Assembly (NCBI RefSeq): GCF_033958435.1
Contig: NC_134138.1
Span: 5,406,001-5,470,000, forward strand
Source: Carettochelys insculpta
Lineage: Eukaryota > Chordata > Testudines > Carettochelyidae
Length of the DNA: 64,000 bases
Direction of reading: 5' to 3'
Shown piece after piece: positions 22,600 to 35,094 of the stretch (position 1 is its first letter; each line of letters starts with the position of its first letter). A program made the translations under genes and the position numbers. The notes under the pieces were generated by a model that saw only the letters and a program-made list of their open reading frames with translations, was not told where the DNA came from and did not search any database.

Positions 22600-25500
22600 T
22601 CTGGTTCTCCGCCTAGCGCCGTGGGGCGGCCATCCACGTCACTGCAGCATGCAGGGCAGCAAACAGGATCAGGGCACCAGGGCTGTATGGTAGCCAACTG
22701 ACAGTACTGCAGGTGGCCCAGACAGAGACACACGCCTCAAGGAGCGCGCTGGGGAGTGGGGCAAACTGGCGAGAAGGAGATCCCGGCCTGGGGCTGTGAG
22801 GGGCCTGCACTTTAAGCAAAGGTGCCCTGGAGTGATTTCTCCAGCCGTGCCCAGAACCTCCCGGCCGTTATGCCACTAGCGGTGGCTCTGGGTCACTCCT
22901 GCAGGGACTCGGTGGGCTGTCGGGCTAGCACGGTTCGGGCTTGGTGGCCGAGCTGGAGTTCAGGAGTGACGCAATGGGCCCTTGGGGTGAAAAGTCGTGG
23001 GCTGGGGGAGTAACGTAGCGGGGCCCTGAGGCGCGGTGGGGGTATTTCACGGGCTCCGTGACAGGCGTGCGCATTCCATGTTCCAGCCAGTGTGTATCAT
23101 GGACCTTGCAGGGCCTGGCCTGTTGCAGCTGTCCACTTGGAGCATTAGCCCTGTTGTCCACTTGCAGCACTAGCGCTGTAGGACAGGCTGGAGCTGCGGC
23201 TGTGGTTAGCTCCATGTTCATGGCCGGATCTCAGTTTGACTCCCACATGCCCCAGTCTCAGGGCTTTGCTGCCCCTGCTGGGCTAAGCCCAGCCAGGTGA
23301 TTTGTGGGGGCCGTGTTCTGAGATCGCTGGCCTGGGTAAGAAATTGGCCAAAATTCCCTGGAAACCAGAGGTGCTCACTCCAGAACCTGCAGCCCTGGTC
23401 TGGAGTAACCAGGGGGGAATTCCAGCCTGCCCCGTAGTGCCTATCCAGGCAGTGCCGATGAGGCCCCACGTAACTGTACCCTCCTGGCTACTGGAGGCTG
23501 GGGTGGACGCCCTGCTGCAGAGGCTAATTCCGTCTGGACCATCTCCCAGTTCCACCGTGAGCGGACCCCATCCCCTCTCCTTTCCCAGTCTCTGTGTAGC
23601 CGAGTCCTGCTTCTTCTGAGTCTGGGTGCCTGAGATCAGCTCGCAGGGCAGGGCAGGGCAGCCACCTCCAGTGCCACGCTGGAAGAGCAGCGAGTGCGCC
23701 AGACCAAGAGTCAGCTCCCAGCCAGGTTTATGAGCCTCCTTTCGGTCCCAAGGGAGAGTGCAGGTGTCAGCTCGTTTCCTAACAGCGGCTGAGGACAGTG
23801 GGCAAAGGGCAGCCAGGCAGGTGGCACCGGCAGGGTGAGCTGGGCAGGCAGAGAACCTTGTGTTTGGAGGAGGCTGTGGGCTCCCGTTGCTCTTAGTAGT
23901 AGCGGGCGGAGCACGGGGGGGGCACACTCCAGGCCCCGGGTCTTGGGTCGGTTTTTGGGGAGCAGGAAACCCCGACCTGCCATGGAGTCCAGGGCTCCCA
24001 CAGGCTGTCCCGCTGCTTGGGGCCGCCTTGCAGAGCAGGAGGAAGGATCTCATTGCCCGGGGAGGCAGCGCCGGGGCAGAGCATGCCCAGGACTCCCTCG
24101 GGGGATGTACATCTCCCGCCCCGGCGACGCACACGGGCCAATCTGCGGTGAGCTGTCAGCCAGCCCAGCCAGGCAGGCACCTTGTGCCGCTGCAGGTGAC
24201 GGCCCCATCTCCTGTGCACAGGTGCGGAATGAGCAGGGGCAGTATTACCAGCGCTGCCTCTGGCAGCCCAGATGCCAGGGTGATGGGCCCCTCCCAGCAT
24301 GGCTGGCCCTGTCAGGCAGTATGGCGCTTAGCCCCATGCCCCCGACACAGTCCTTTCGCCCCCCCAGGTGAAGAGAGGAAGGTTGCATGGCCAGGTCAGG
24401 CATCTCTGGGTGGACGAGGGAGAGCGGCTGGGCTGAGCTGGAGCTGGGATGCAGGAAGTGTCCTGAAGGTGCGCTGGTGTGGCTGGTGTCCCGTCCCAGC
24501 CCCAGGGCAGGAGGATGCACTGCAGAGCAGCCTGGGAGCACGAGCTGCTGCCAGCGGGGTTTGGTTCTAGCTCTGCCTCCTGTCGGCAGGGGTGGGTGGC
24601 CATAGGGGAGGGCAGCCCAAAGAGAGGCAGCCAGCACCGGGTTCTGCCCCAGGGGCTGGGGGCAGGAGCCTGAGGTGCAAACTGTGCAAAGCTCCATCAC
24701 TGACATGCAGATGGGAATCGCTGCAATCAACAGTCGGGAGGGAGCCAGGAGTCCCAGGAGTGAGGGGCTGGGGTGCAGCCTGTGCAGTGCAGGATTACAC
24801 TGCCGGCGCCGTGCACTGCCCTGGGCCGGGCTTTGCGCTGGCTCAGCCATGCAGAATAGTAGGCAAGGCGACCAGCGGTGCCTGGGGCAGAGGGGCTGGC
24901 AGCAGTCACCTGTCTGGCCTGGCCCCTCCGGCTCAGGTGGGCCCGTGTGTGCCCAGCCCCTCCAGCGCCATGACCCAAGGCTGCGCGCAGGCTCATGGGC
25001 CTGTCAAAGACTGAGCAAGTCCAGCCCTTGGCTCTCACATGGGCTGGGGCAGTGTCTTGTTCTCAGTAGTGCTGGGGGTTATCTCTTGAGGGGGCCTAGT
25101 AACTCTTAGCTGGAGGGTTAATAGCTGGGCTTGTCCAGGGCAGAGAACAGGCCTCCTCTGGCTTTGCCTTCCCCCCAGGACTGCAGAGCTGTCCACGGGC
25201 CGCTTGCCTTGCAACGCACATCAACTCCTTGGGCTCAACGATCTGTTCCACCGGGTCGTTAGCCACGGGCCCGGCTACGCTCCAGGCACAGCGTCCGCAC
25301 AGATGTGGCTGCTCTGTGCCACTGGGGGAGACGGTCTCCCGCCAGCGTAGTTAATCCGCTTCCCAGAGAGGTGCTCACTGTGTCAGAGGGAGGGGTTCGT
25401 CTGCCTGCACGGGGGTGAAGGTTGTAGCTGTGTCACTCCAGAGCAAGCAAACGGGAGCAGACTCAACCCGCGACTCTCCCAGCACCTTGCCCAGACCTGA

Positions 25501-26200
25501 AGACAAGCTCCAGGTGGCTCAAAAATGCCTCCTTCTCCCCAAAGGACCTTGGTCCCCAGCGGGGACTTGCCTGGCTGTTTGGGGACACTCAGCCTCCCGA
25601 GTTAGACCCTGAGTGTGTGTACGACGCCTACCAGCCAGGCAACCCTGCTCCCCAGGAGCACGGTGTCCAGCTGGGGCAGATCTCAGGGGCTGCAGAGGAA
25701 GCTGGGAGAAGCCAGCCAAACTCCCTTGTTGTCACAGCAGGTGCCTGGCTGGAGCCCTGGACCGGGAACACCAGGACTCGTGAGCCAGCTGCAAATGTTA
25801 TACGCAGGGAAGGTGATGCAGGCAGGCCAGTGTTCCCCAGGACCTAGGGAGGATGTACCTGACATAGGGGAGTCACAGATTCACAGCCGGAAGACACCCC
25901 TACGGCGACCTTGCCTGCACTGACCCCTCCACCAGGCTGTCATTGCACTTGAAATTGGTATGACAGGTTCCCCCAGGATACCAGTGAGCCCGTGACCTAC
26001 CAGCCAGGGCTCCCTCAACACAGTCCTGCTGCAACCAGACACCAGCCTACCAAGGCTTCTCATAGAGGTGGAGGACACACCTACCACGTTATTTACAGAC
26101 TTCTGTGATGAGGGCTGCACAGGAAGGCTGCAGCTGAGGCCTTGCCCAGCATCCCAAGAGCACACCTCCCTCTGGTGCGTAAGCCCACGTTATACCCCCC
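22600..26200. other. GC-rich stretch, no recognisable gene
   Basis: Many overlapping frames on both strands (up to 283 codons at 23283-24134), none with a known domain. A short repeat-f remnant is at 22765-22860. One splice-bounded candidate exon near 24223-24281 (acceptor CTCCTGTGCACAG) translates to NEQGQYYQRCLWQPRCQ, which I do not recognise. No call beyond that. Confidence 0.5.
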
Positions 26201-26209
26201 ATGCGGCTC

Positions 26210-26990
26210 GGGGAACAGCCCATCAGAAGCCCACAGAATCATGGCAGTGGAAGGGACGTCGAGAGAGTATGAGAGGTCAACAAGTCCAGTCCTCTGCATT
26301 TATGACTCTCCCAGGCCAGGGTTTGTCTGCCCTGAAAAACCTCCAGCAGTGGAGATTCCACAGCCTCCCCAGGCAATTAATTCCAGTGTTTGCCCAACCT
26401 GAGGGTTGGGAGGTTTTTCCTCACGTCCAGCCTACACCTCCCTTGCTGCAGTTTAAGCCCATTGCCTCTTGTTCTAGCCTCAGAGGTTAAGGAGAATAAT
26501 GTATCTCCTGGTAACAACCTTTCAGGTACTTGAAAGTTCCAATTGTCCCCCCCTCCCCAAGTCTTCTCTTTTCTAACTTAAACAACCCCAGTGCTTTCAA
26601 TCCTCCCTCACAGGCCATGTTCTCTCGCACTTTCTCCATTTGCCTTGCTCTTCTCTGGACCTTCTCCAAAGCGTCCACATCTTTCCTGAAATGTGAGGCT
26701 CAGAACTGGAGACAATAGTCCAGCTGAGACCTAAGCTTCACAGAGTAGAGCAGAAGAATGACTTCTCGGGTCTTGCGTGCTCCGATGAACGCACCCCAGA
26801 ATGACGTGCCAGGGTTTTCTTATCACACTGTTGACTTATAGTCAGCTTGTGGCCCACTCTGACTCCCAGATCCTTTCTGCCGTGCTCCTTCGTAGGCATC
26901 TCCCATTTTGTAAGCGTGAAACAAACTGTTATGCCCTAAGTGCAGTACTTTGCATTCGTCCTCATGGAATTTCATCCTATTTATCTCAGG
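26210..26990 (-). mobile_element. CR1 LINE, old 3' copy
   Basis: Minus-strand CR1 3' region including ORF2 end remnants (DALEKVQRRARQMEKV, LKALGLFKLEKRRL at 26487-26678) with numerous stops. Older than the copy at 7.6-8.8 kb. Confidence 0.8.
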
Positions 26991-26994
26991 TGCC

Positions 26995-27180
26995 TTTTTC
27001 CAGTTTTCCTCTCTCTGATTTGCTTTTCTGGATTATCTTTTTCTGATTTGTTCTCTTTGCCTGCTGTTTTTGGTTCTCTGTGTTTTAAATACTGAGTCCC
27101 TTCTGGCCTGGCTATGGTCTGAAAAAAGGGTTCTGCCATACAAAAACTCACCTAATAAACTATTTCAGTAGTCTTTAAAG
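26995..27180 (+). mobile_element. Penelope tail fragment
   Basis: Diverged version of the tail at 4861-5122 (GGTTCTCTGTG, TGGCTATGGTCTGAA, AATAAACTATTTCAGTAGTC). Cut by the M1 element that follows. Confidence 0.65.
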
Positions 27181-27592
27181 CACGTGCCGCAAGCTTCGAA
27201 ATTGCCACGCAAATGGCCGTTTTGAAGTTCACTAACGAAGCGCGGAAATGCCTATTCAGCGCTTCATTAGTATGCGCGCGGCAGCGGCGCTTTGAAATTG
27301 ACGCTCGTCGCAGCCACGCGGCGAGTCCAGACGGGGCTCGTTTCAAAAGGACCCCGCCTACTTCCAAGTCTCCTTATTCCCATCAGCTCATAGAAATAAG
27401 GGGATTTGGAAGTAGGCGGGGTCCTTTCCAAACGAGCCCCGTCTGGACTCGCCGCGCGGCGGCGGCGAGCGTGAATTTCGAAGCACCGCTGCCGCGCGCA
27501 TACTAATGAAGCGCTGAATAGGCATTTCCACGCTTCTTTAGTGAACTTCTAAAGGACCATTTAGAAGCTTGGGGCACGCACAGATGTAGCCC
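27181..27592. mobile_element. fold-back element M1, diverged copy
   Basis: Long inverted arms meeting near 27385 (CATCAGCTCATAGAAATAAG). Outer ends CACGTGCCGCAAGCTTCGAA and a diverged inverse ending GATGTAGCC. Same family as 37633-38068. Confidence 0.75.
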
Positions 27593-27619
27593 TTGGCCGC
27601 TTTTATGTTTTGACCTATT

Positions 27620-28300
27620 TTGCTGTAAATCAGAGAAGCAGGACAATGGTATACTCCTATTAACTGGACTACAACATTGTCCTGCTGCTTTTCTAGGGAG
27701 GCAGCCTGGAGGCAGCTATCAATTCCTTAACACTCCAGGTCATGGCAACCAAAGATTCACACACTTTGAGGGTGTGTATCTCGGGGGTCTACCGTATGTG
27801 GCTTGGCAACAGACGTTTTAGCTTATAGGCGTCTTCCTCAGCCTGGGACAGAGTTTGGGGGTGGACTTGTTGATATGTGTGTGTAAGGAATGTGCCAGCA
27901 GGAGCTCAGGACTGGGAAAGGCTTTAGGCCGTGTGTGTTTCAGATCTCATTTGCATGAAAATCTAAATAGATGCATATGTAATACCCTCTCAACAGAGTC
28001 TGATGGGAGCAGGTGAAGCTGTGAGGTTTCATCTCTTGTCATGAGCATGTTCTTGTAAAGTCACAAGTTATGCTATCACCCAAAACAAAAAGCAGTCAAG
28101 TAGCACTTTAAAAATCAGCAAAATACTTTAATAGGTGAGCTTTTGTGGGGCAGATGCCCTTCTTCATACCATATCACCCAGTCTAAAAAATGTGGGTTCT
28201 CACCCATGCTTGAAGTGTTTGTGCAATAGAGGGTAGTCACCGTGACTTGGGAAGGTATGGGTTGCACAGGGATTCTTTCATCAGGCGAGTTAAGGTTTTC
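27620..28300 (+). repeat. repeat a, copy 2
   Basis: Same-strand relative of 16020-16640, interrupted by a 89-base Penelope tail at 28083-28171. Confidence 0.7.
28083..28171 (-). mobile_element. Penelope tail with 9-bp target duplication
   Basis: Minus-strand tail (AAAGCTCACCTATTAAAGTA) flanked by TATCACCCA at 28074-28082 and 28172-28180. Absent from repeat a copies 1 and 3, which act as empty sites. Confidence 0.8.
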
Positions 28301-28490
28301 CAAAATGCAAGTGTGTGGTGGGTGTGGGTGGTGGTATATTTTTTTGGAAAGGGGGTTGGGGGTGTTTTTGGGTTGTTGGTGAAAGTTTGTGTGTTTGATG
28401 TAGTAAGCTTTCAGTAACTTTTTTTTTACGAAGAGGGGAAAAGATAGAACAAGCTTTTGGGTTTTTATTATGGGAGGGGTGGCTGAGTTA

Positions 28491-29147
28491 GGCTACATCT
28501 ACACGTGAACGCTACGTTTGAAACACGTCTTCCAGGGCTGGCAACGTCGACGTTCAACGTCGACGTTGCGCAGCACCACATGGAAATAGGTGCTGCAAGG
28601 GAAGGTCCATATGCCACAGTAGCACACATTGAAAGAAGGGTGCCAGGAACAGCTATAGACAGGGTCACAGGGCGGACTCAACAGCAAGCCGCTCCCTTAA
28701 AGGGCCCCTCCCAGACACACTTGCACTACACAACACAAGATCCACAGAGCCGACAACTGGTTGCAGACCCTGTGCATGCAGCATGGATCCCCAGCTGCAG
28801 CAGCAGCAGCCAGAAGCCCTGGGCTAAGGGCTGCTGCACACAGTGACCATAGAGCCCCACAGGGGCTGGAGAGAGAGCGTCTCTCAACCCCTCAGCTGAT
28901 GGCCGCCATGGCGGACCCCGCAATTTCGATGTTGCGGGACGCGCAACGACTACACGGTCCCTACTTCGACGTTGAACGTCGAAGTAGGGCGCTATTCCTA
29001 TCCCCTCATGGGGTTAGCGGCTTCGACGTCTCGCCGCCTAACGTCGATGTTAACATCGAAATAGCGCCCAACACGTGTAGCCGTGACGGGCGCTATTTCG
29101 AAGTTAGTGGCGCTACTTCGAAGTAGCGTGCACGTGTAGACACGGCT
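28491..29147 (+). mobile_element. terminal-inverted-repeat element M2, copy 2
   Basis: Ends GGCTACATCTACACGTG and, inverted, CCGTGTCTACACGTGCACGC. TTA precedes the left end and follows the right end within one base, a possible 3-bp target duplication. Contains the recurring 121-codon frame 28761-29126. Confidence 0.75.
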
Positions 29148-29149
29148 TT

Positions 29150-29987
29150 AGTCTGGATCTGTAACAGCAAGGAAGGGTGCTGTGGCATCTTATAGACTAA
29201 CAGAAAAGATTAAATTATGAGCTTTCTGTGCTTGAAACTTTTCTGTTAGTCTATAAGGTGCCACAGGACCCTTTGTTGCTGGTTTTTTCTTGTAAGCATG
29301 CAGTGGATTGTTGCCCTGGGGGTAACATTAGCAATTTAAAAGGGGTGCTGTAGAAGGCATGGAATTTGTAGACAGGATTTTCAAACCCTGGAGTGTAGCT
29401 GTACTTTGGAATGGCTTTGCTAATAACTGACTGGAAGAATACTAATGAGGTGCTGAAATGAATATTCAGTGCCTCATTAGCATGCTGTTGGACAGGGCAC
29501 TTTGTGGCTTGGTTCCATGGGGATCCTTTGTGAAAGGCCCTTGCAAACTGGAAAATCTCCTTATCAGTGGATAGGAACAAGGGGATTTTGAAGTGTGCAG
29601 GATCCTTTGGAAAAGGACCCCCATGTAGCCAACCCACACGCAAGCAAAATGGGGCACCTTTGAAGTGCCGCGGGCGGCAGTATGCTAATGAGGTGTTGAA
29701 TATTCATTTCAGCACCTCATTAGTATTCTTCGATTTGGCCATTAGCACGGCCATTTCAAAATTTTGGCCAAGTGCGGCCACAGCCCCCTAGTCTTCGAAA
29801 GCCCCTAAAACCAAATAGGAATAAGGGGCTTTGCGAAGGCCCCCATCTGCACTGCATAGGCAGCCTGCTGTGGCTGCCGTTATGCTAATTAGGTGCCTCA
29901 TATTCATGGTAGTGCCTCATTAGCACGTTCTGACCTTGCTTATTACCATACCCCTTTCAGAAAGAAGGGGCTAGCGTAGACGTAGCC
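29150..29987 (+). mobile_element. Penelope tail pair plus M3 elements
   Basis: 29150-29290 holds two Penelope-type tails in inverted orientation (TCTTATAGACTAACAGAAAA against TTTTCTGTTAGTCTATAAGG). 29300-29987 holds one or two nested M3 elements with TAATGAGG and CCTCATTA motifs, ending GCTAGCGTAGACGTAGCC. An inverted relative of the M3 part is at 41541-42139. Confidence 0.6.
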
Positions 29988-29989
29988 TT

Positions 29990-30620
29990 TGTGAGACTCC
30001 TTCTTGGTAGGTGCTGTAGTTAGGCCCAAAGCTGAAACTATTGCGAGCTGAGCAGAAGAACTGGTGGCTCAAGCCATGGAGAGCTGGTTTTGCCTCCAGC
30101 CACAATAGAGGGGACAAACGGCCAGTGGGGGGGCAAGCAGGACACTGGACCAATGAGAGGTTGTCTGGCCTTGCCTCAGGCTCAATGAGGGGTGCATCAG
30201 GGTGATGTGTCAGGGCCTGCACGGACTGGACAGAGCTTAAGTGGGGCATTCGAGGTGGGGCGCAGAGAAAGTTTGGGTGTGTGGATTGGATCCTTACAGT
30301 ACTGGACTGGTGAGCCTGAGAGGCAAAGGACACTGCTCAATCCATCTGAGCTGGGACACTTACTTGAGGGTTGGTTATGAACTCTGGGTGTGGGATTTTC
30401 CCAAGCTATTGCCATGTGATTTCTCTGCCTCTTTCATTAAAAGTTTCTTTTCTACACTCAGACTCTGTGCGTGCGAGTGGGGAAGCATCGCCTCTCCGAG
30501 GCGCCCGGGGGTGCACATTTCCCAGGCTACTGGGTGTGGGCTGGAGCCAGTTCTGTGTGAGATGGGTGAAAAGGAGCCCCTAGATGTTGAACCCGGCCCT
30601 GCTTGCTGCCGACTCCTTCT
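29990..30620 (+). mobile_element. LTR-like repeat h, copy 1
   Basis: Non-coding. It has ATTAAA near 30438 followed by a GT/GC-rich stretch, suggesting the R-U5 end of an LTR. An inverted relative is at 40911-41540. Ends are not resolved. Confidence 0.45.
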
Positions 30621-30639
30621 GGCAGAAGACTTACATGTG

Positions 30640-31372
30640 AACAAAGGACAGGAACGCTGCCTGTTTGTCCACCTGGCTGGCTGGGTTTGCTGGTCTAATG
30701 GGAACAGATAAGAGCAGTTACAGGCTTACGGGCCGTGGTACGGGCCATGGTGGGAGTGTAATACAGGAGCATACTCTGGAAGGCTGCCTGGCTCCTTCTC
30801 TCAAACTGAAGTCAAGTTAGGCCCAGTTAGGACTGGCAAGAGGGCTGGGGGGAGGGGCAGGGGCAGCAAAAGCAACAGTAAAAGGAGGTGGGATGAAGCC
30901 TTCTGTCTCAGGACCTGCCCAAGTGGAAGTGAGTATAAGGGACGTGGTTAAGGGCACACACTGCAGGTCTAGCGAGGCCTTATCAGAGGGAGTGTCAGGG
31001 ATGGGGCCAGCGCGGTGTTCTGCAGTGTCTGAGCTGGGAAGCGAGACAGCGTGAAAGCTCTGCGGTGTCAGGCTGGCAGAGGAACCCTGGGGAGCAGATT
31101 TGGCCGGGTTGCAGAGCTAGGGGTGCACTTGCTTGGAACTAACTTACTTCGGGCTTCTGATCTCCTGATTTCCGCATCTGTGACAAGAGCTGGGGGCGGG
31201 GTGAAGGGAAAGCCTTCTGACACTGCCTCGCTGGGAACCAGAGCCACCTCCCCACTTCCACCCCCACCAACCCCCCTCTACAGCCACTGGGCTCACACAC
31301 CTCTAGCCTGGAGGCAGAGCTGGGCCCTGCCTGTTCACATTGTCCAAATGCCCACCAGCTACACGGGGAGCC
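30640..31372 (+). repeat. block c, copy 2
   Basis: Same-strand relative of 17640-18400, roughly nine identical bases in ten by eye. At 31372 it leaves the c-d order and switches to a Penelope tail. Confidence 0.75.
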
Positions 31373-31556
31373 CTTGATGACGATTTTTGGAACTCTGTGC
31401 TTTATATATTGTGTCTGTTCTGGTCTGGCTATGATCTGAAGGAGTGGCTCTGTCCCATGAAAGCTCATCCCTGAATAAATTATTTTGCTAGTCTTTAAAG
31501 CGCTAGCAGACTGCTGTTTTGTTTTGCTAGAATACAGACTAACACGGCTCTCTCTG
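31373..31556 (+). mobile_element. Penelope tail between inverted c/d blocks
   Basis: Tail signature CTGGTCTGGCTATGATCTGA, GGAGTGGCTCTGTCCCATG, AATAAATTATTTTGC. Identical in kind to the e-d junction at 39235, so it marks that junction and not an independent insertion. Confidence 0.75.
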
Positions 31557-33195
31557 TCCTAAAGAAGCCGAGGTTAAGGAGCTTGCAAGCGGGCAAGCCG
31601 GAGGTGACGCGTGGGCTGCTTTACCGCCCAGCCTGCTGCTCAGAGTGTGCCCAAGAGCACTGATCCGAGTTTACGGGCTCAGCAGCTGCTGTCACAGTAA
31701 CTGATTCCAAGCAAACTGTGGGGCGGAGGGAAGGGAATCCATACGTCCACACTCAATACCCCAAGAATCAGGGGCACCATGTGGGAAGAGTTTAGCTACA
31801 CACCCCTGCCAAGCTCTGAATGCGCCATTACATTTTCCCTCATTTGCCCTCCCCTAAAATTAGACTCAGCCACAGCTTTGCCCTCCAGTCTCCAAACGTT
31901 TCCGAAGGAGCCCCCCTGCAGGCCCCAGGGAGATGGCTGTGCCTATACGCAAATCTTCGTCAATCCCAAATGCCTTCTCAACTTGGGCCAATGGGGTGGA
32001 GGTGTCCCAAGCACCCGCAGAGTCCAAATAATGCTTCAATTGGGGTGCCGATGTTCTGGGAAGCAGCATCACCCCCCCAGCCGTGCCCCTGCGCAACACT
32101 ACCTAATGGCTCAATGGCCGGTAGCTCTAAAACCTGGTGGTGGTCTAATGTTAACGAGCTTGCTGCAGACTGTTTAAACAGAGGTGCCCGTCTGTAGCAC
32201 AGCCTGGCCTGGGATCTGTCCCCCTCCTTGCCGTCACGGAGGTGTTTGCCGGAAAACCAGCTGCCCCAGCCGGTTGCTGACAGCTTTGCAACGATCTTTG
32301 CAAAAGCTGAACAAACCTGAGCTGCTGCCCCTGTTCTCAAGCATTCTTCATCCAAAGGGCAAAACCCCTGGGCTCCCCGTTTAGCTGGTGGGCATTTGGA
32401 CAATGTGAACAGGCAGGGCCCAGCTCTGCCTCCAGGCTAGAGGTGTGTGAGCCCAGTGGCTGTAGAGGGGGGTGGGTGGGGGTGGAAGTGGGGAGGTGGC
32501 TCTGGTTCCCAGCGAGGCAGTGTTAGAAGGCTTTTCCTTCACCCCGCCCCCTGCTCTCATCACACAAGCGGAAATCAGGAGATCAGAAGCCCGAAGCAAG
32601 TTAGTTCCAAGCAAGTGCACCCCTAGCTCTGCAACCTGGCCAAATCTGCTCCCCAGGGTTCCTCTGCCAGCCTGACAACCCAGAGCTTTCACGCTGTCTC
32701 GCTTCCCAGCTCAGACACTGCAGAACACCGCACTGGCCCCATTCCCTGACACCCCCTCTGATTAGGCCTCGCTAGACCTGCAGTGTGTGCCCTTAGCCAC
32801 ATCCCTTATAGTCACCCTTCACTTGGGCGGGTCCTGAGACAGGAGGCTTCATCCCACCTCCTTTGTATCCCACGGGGGAGGGGTCATGGGAGAGGGTGCG
32901 TTCTGGCCACCGCCAGGATTTTCTTTAGCTTTTACTGTTGCTTTTGCTGCTCCTCCCCCTGCCCCCCCAACCCTCTTGCCCGTCCTAACTTGGCCTAACT
33001 TGACTTCAGTTTGAGAGAGGGAGCCAGGCAGCCTTCCAGCGTATGCTCATGTATTACACTCCCACCATGCCCTGTACCACAGCCCGTAACCCTGTAACTG
33101 CTCTTATCTGTTCCCATCAGCCCAGCAAACCCAGCCAGCCAGGCAAACACAACAGGCAGCGTTCCTGTCCTTTTTTCGCATGTAACTCTTCTGTC
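31557..33195 (-). repeat. blocks d and c, inverted copy
   Basis: Reverse orientation of 17620-19262. Together with block c at 30640-31372 it forms an inverted repeat of about 0.75-kb arms around a roughly 1-kb spacer. The d frame is shifted relative to copy 1. Confidence 0.75.
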
Positions 33196-33196
33196 A

Positions 33197-33420
33197 GAGG
33201 GTACGTCTACAGTAGCCCCAAACTTCGAAATGGCCATGCAAATGGCCATTTTGAAGTTTATTAATAAAGTGCTGAAATGCATATTCAGCGCTTCATTAGC
33301 ATGCAGGCTGCCGCAGTGCTTCAAAATTGATGCAGCTTGTCCCCATGCAGCTTGTCTGGACAGGAGTTCTTTTTGAACAGACCCCATGTATTTTGAAGTT
33401 TTCTTATTCTCACGTGCAGA
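33197..33420. mobile_element. fold-back element M1, left half
   Basis: Starts GTACGTCTACAGTAGCCCCA and contains the M1 left arm (CGAAATGGCCATGC, CAGCGCTTCATTAGCATGC). The right arm is absent. Confidence 0.65.
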
Positions 33421-33689
33421 GTAACACATCCTCCAAACTCTTCTTTTTTAAAAAACTTCAACTACCCTAAAAAAATCAAAAAACTGTCAAGCAATAAATT
33501 AAACACTAGCAAAAGAGCTCACTAGGTGAGCTTCTATAGTGTAAAGGCCTTTTTCCAAGTTTGAAAACACAACTGTTTCACAAAAGCCTACTTTTCAAAA
33601 ACTTTTGTTAATTTTTAAAGCATTATTTCACTATTTTTTTTTATAGTGTATACCCCAGCACTGCTTACTCTCTTCTACTACCCGATGAA

Positions 33690-34650
33690 AGGATCCCTGT
33701 GCAACCCATACCTTTAGGCATAACGGTGACTACCCTGGACTGCACAACAACTTCAAGCATGGGTGAGAACCCACATTTCTTACACGCTTGATAGCATAAA
33801 TTGTGACTTTACAAGAACATGTTCATGACAAGAGATGAAACCTCACAGCTTCACCTGCTCCCATCAGACTTTGTTAAGAGGTGTCAAAGTTTGACTCAGA
33901 CTCACAATTTATCAGACCACTCTGTCTTATTAGCAAAGCCGCTCTGCTAATACATTTAGAAGTGAGCGCCCCGAGTGGGGCTTGTGTCTCTTAATTTATA
34001 CAGTTTTTTGGAGAACAAGTTACAGAGAAGTTACAGACAAAAGAAGAAAAAGATTTTAGTCACCACCCTTCGAGATCCCCGAGACCAGTCACGTATCTTC
34101 AATTACCTGCCACCCTTAACAATCTCCTTTCACAGCTTCCAGTTAACTTAACTAATTGCCCTTCACACCTTCCATTCTGATGCCTGCTTCTTAGACGTGC
34201 TGGCTCCATCTTAATTGCTTCTCCATTCAAAAGCCAACTGTCCCTACGTGTGCTCCCTCAGATACTTTGTAACATGTTTTGGCATGCCCTCTCATATACA
34301 ATGTATCCAGCATGTCCCCTTATACAACGTTATACTTATACAATGTTATACTTCCACAGAGGGTATTACATATGCATCTTTTTAGATTTTCATGCAAATG
34401 AGATCTGAAGGACACAGGCCCTGAAGCCTTTCCCAGTCCTGAGCTCCTGCTGGCACCTTCCTTACACACACATATCAACAAGTCAACCCCCAAAGTCTGT
34501 CCCAGGCTGAGGAAGATGCCTATATGCTAAAATGTCTGTTGGCCAAGCCACATACCGTAGACCCCGAGAAACGCACCCTCAAGTTGCATGAATCTTTGGT
34601 TGCCATGACCTATAGTGTTGAGGAATTGAGAGCTGCCTCCAGAGCTGCCT
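33690..34650 (-). repeat. repeat a, copy 3, carrying a solo LTR
   Basis: Opposite-strand relative of 16020-16640. It is longer because of the LTR at 33882-34358. Confidence 0.7.
33882..34358 (-). mobile_element. ERV-type solo LTR, 477 bp
   Basis: The LTR runs TG...CA and is flanked by GAGG at 33878-33881 and 34359-34362. Repeat a copies 1 and 2 lack it. On the minus strand a TATA-like CTGTATAAATTAAG precedes a GC-rich leader (CACTCGGGGCGC) and AATAAGACAG. A 4-bp duplication fits gammaretrovirus-like or related ERVs. Confidence 0.7.
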
Positions 34651-35094
34651 AGCCATAGGAACAGCTAGGCAATGAATTAATGTGCTTAAAGGGTATTTCA
34701 TTGCCTGCCTGTTCTAAATTAAACAAAAATAGATGAGTTTGAACTTACAAAAGAATCTGTGTTGTTTGTTGGTGATAGCCTTTATGCATGCCTTGATTTA
34801 GTTTCTTTTAACAATGGGGGTAGTGTTTGTGCACTGAAATGTTTTATACTAAGCTACATCTGGTAAATACCAGATACACATTCTCAAGTTGAGTGAACCT
34901 TTAGATACTATGACTTGGAGTACTGAACACTGGAGACCTACCTAATTGTTGAATGAGCTGAGAAATTGATGAGTGTATGTTTTAAGGGCAGACAATTTTT
35001 TGCATTCTCTGAATCCAACAAAGATATATGAGTTTAGGTTTATGCAAGAACCTGCTGTGTTTATCTGTACTAGGTGTAGTGCATGGGTTTTTTT
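34651..35094. other. no gene seen
   Basis: A+T-rich, partly resembling repeat a again (CTAAGCTACATCTGGTAAAT, GAGTGAACCTTTAGATACTA). Nothing codes. Confidence 0.5.

Noticed and set aside
23283..24570. Frames of 283 and 236 codons on opposite strands
   Set aside because: GC-driven open frames; no conserved motif. One short exon-like piece near 24223-24281 is kept only as a remark.
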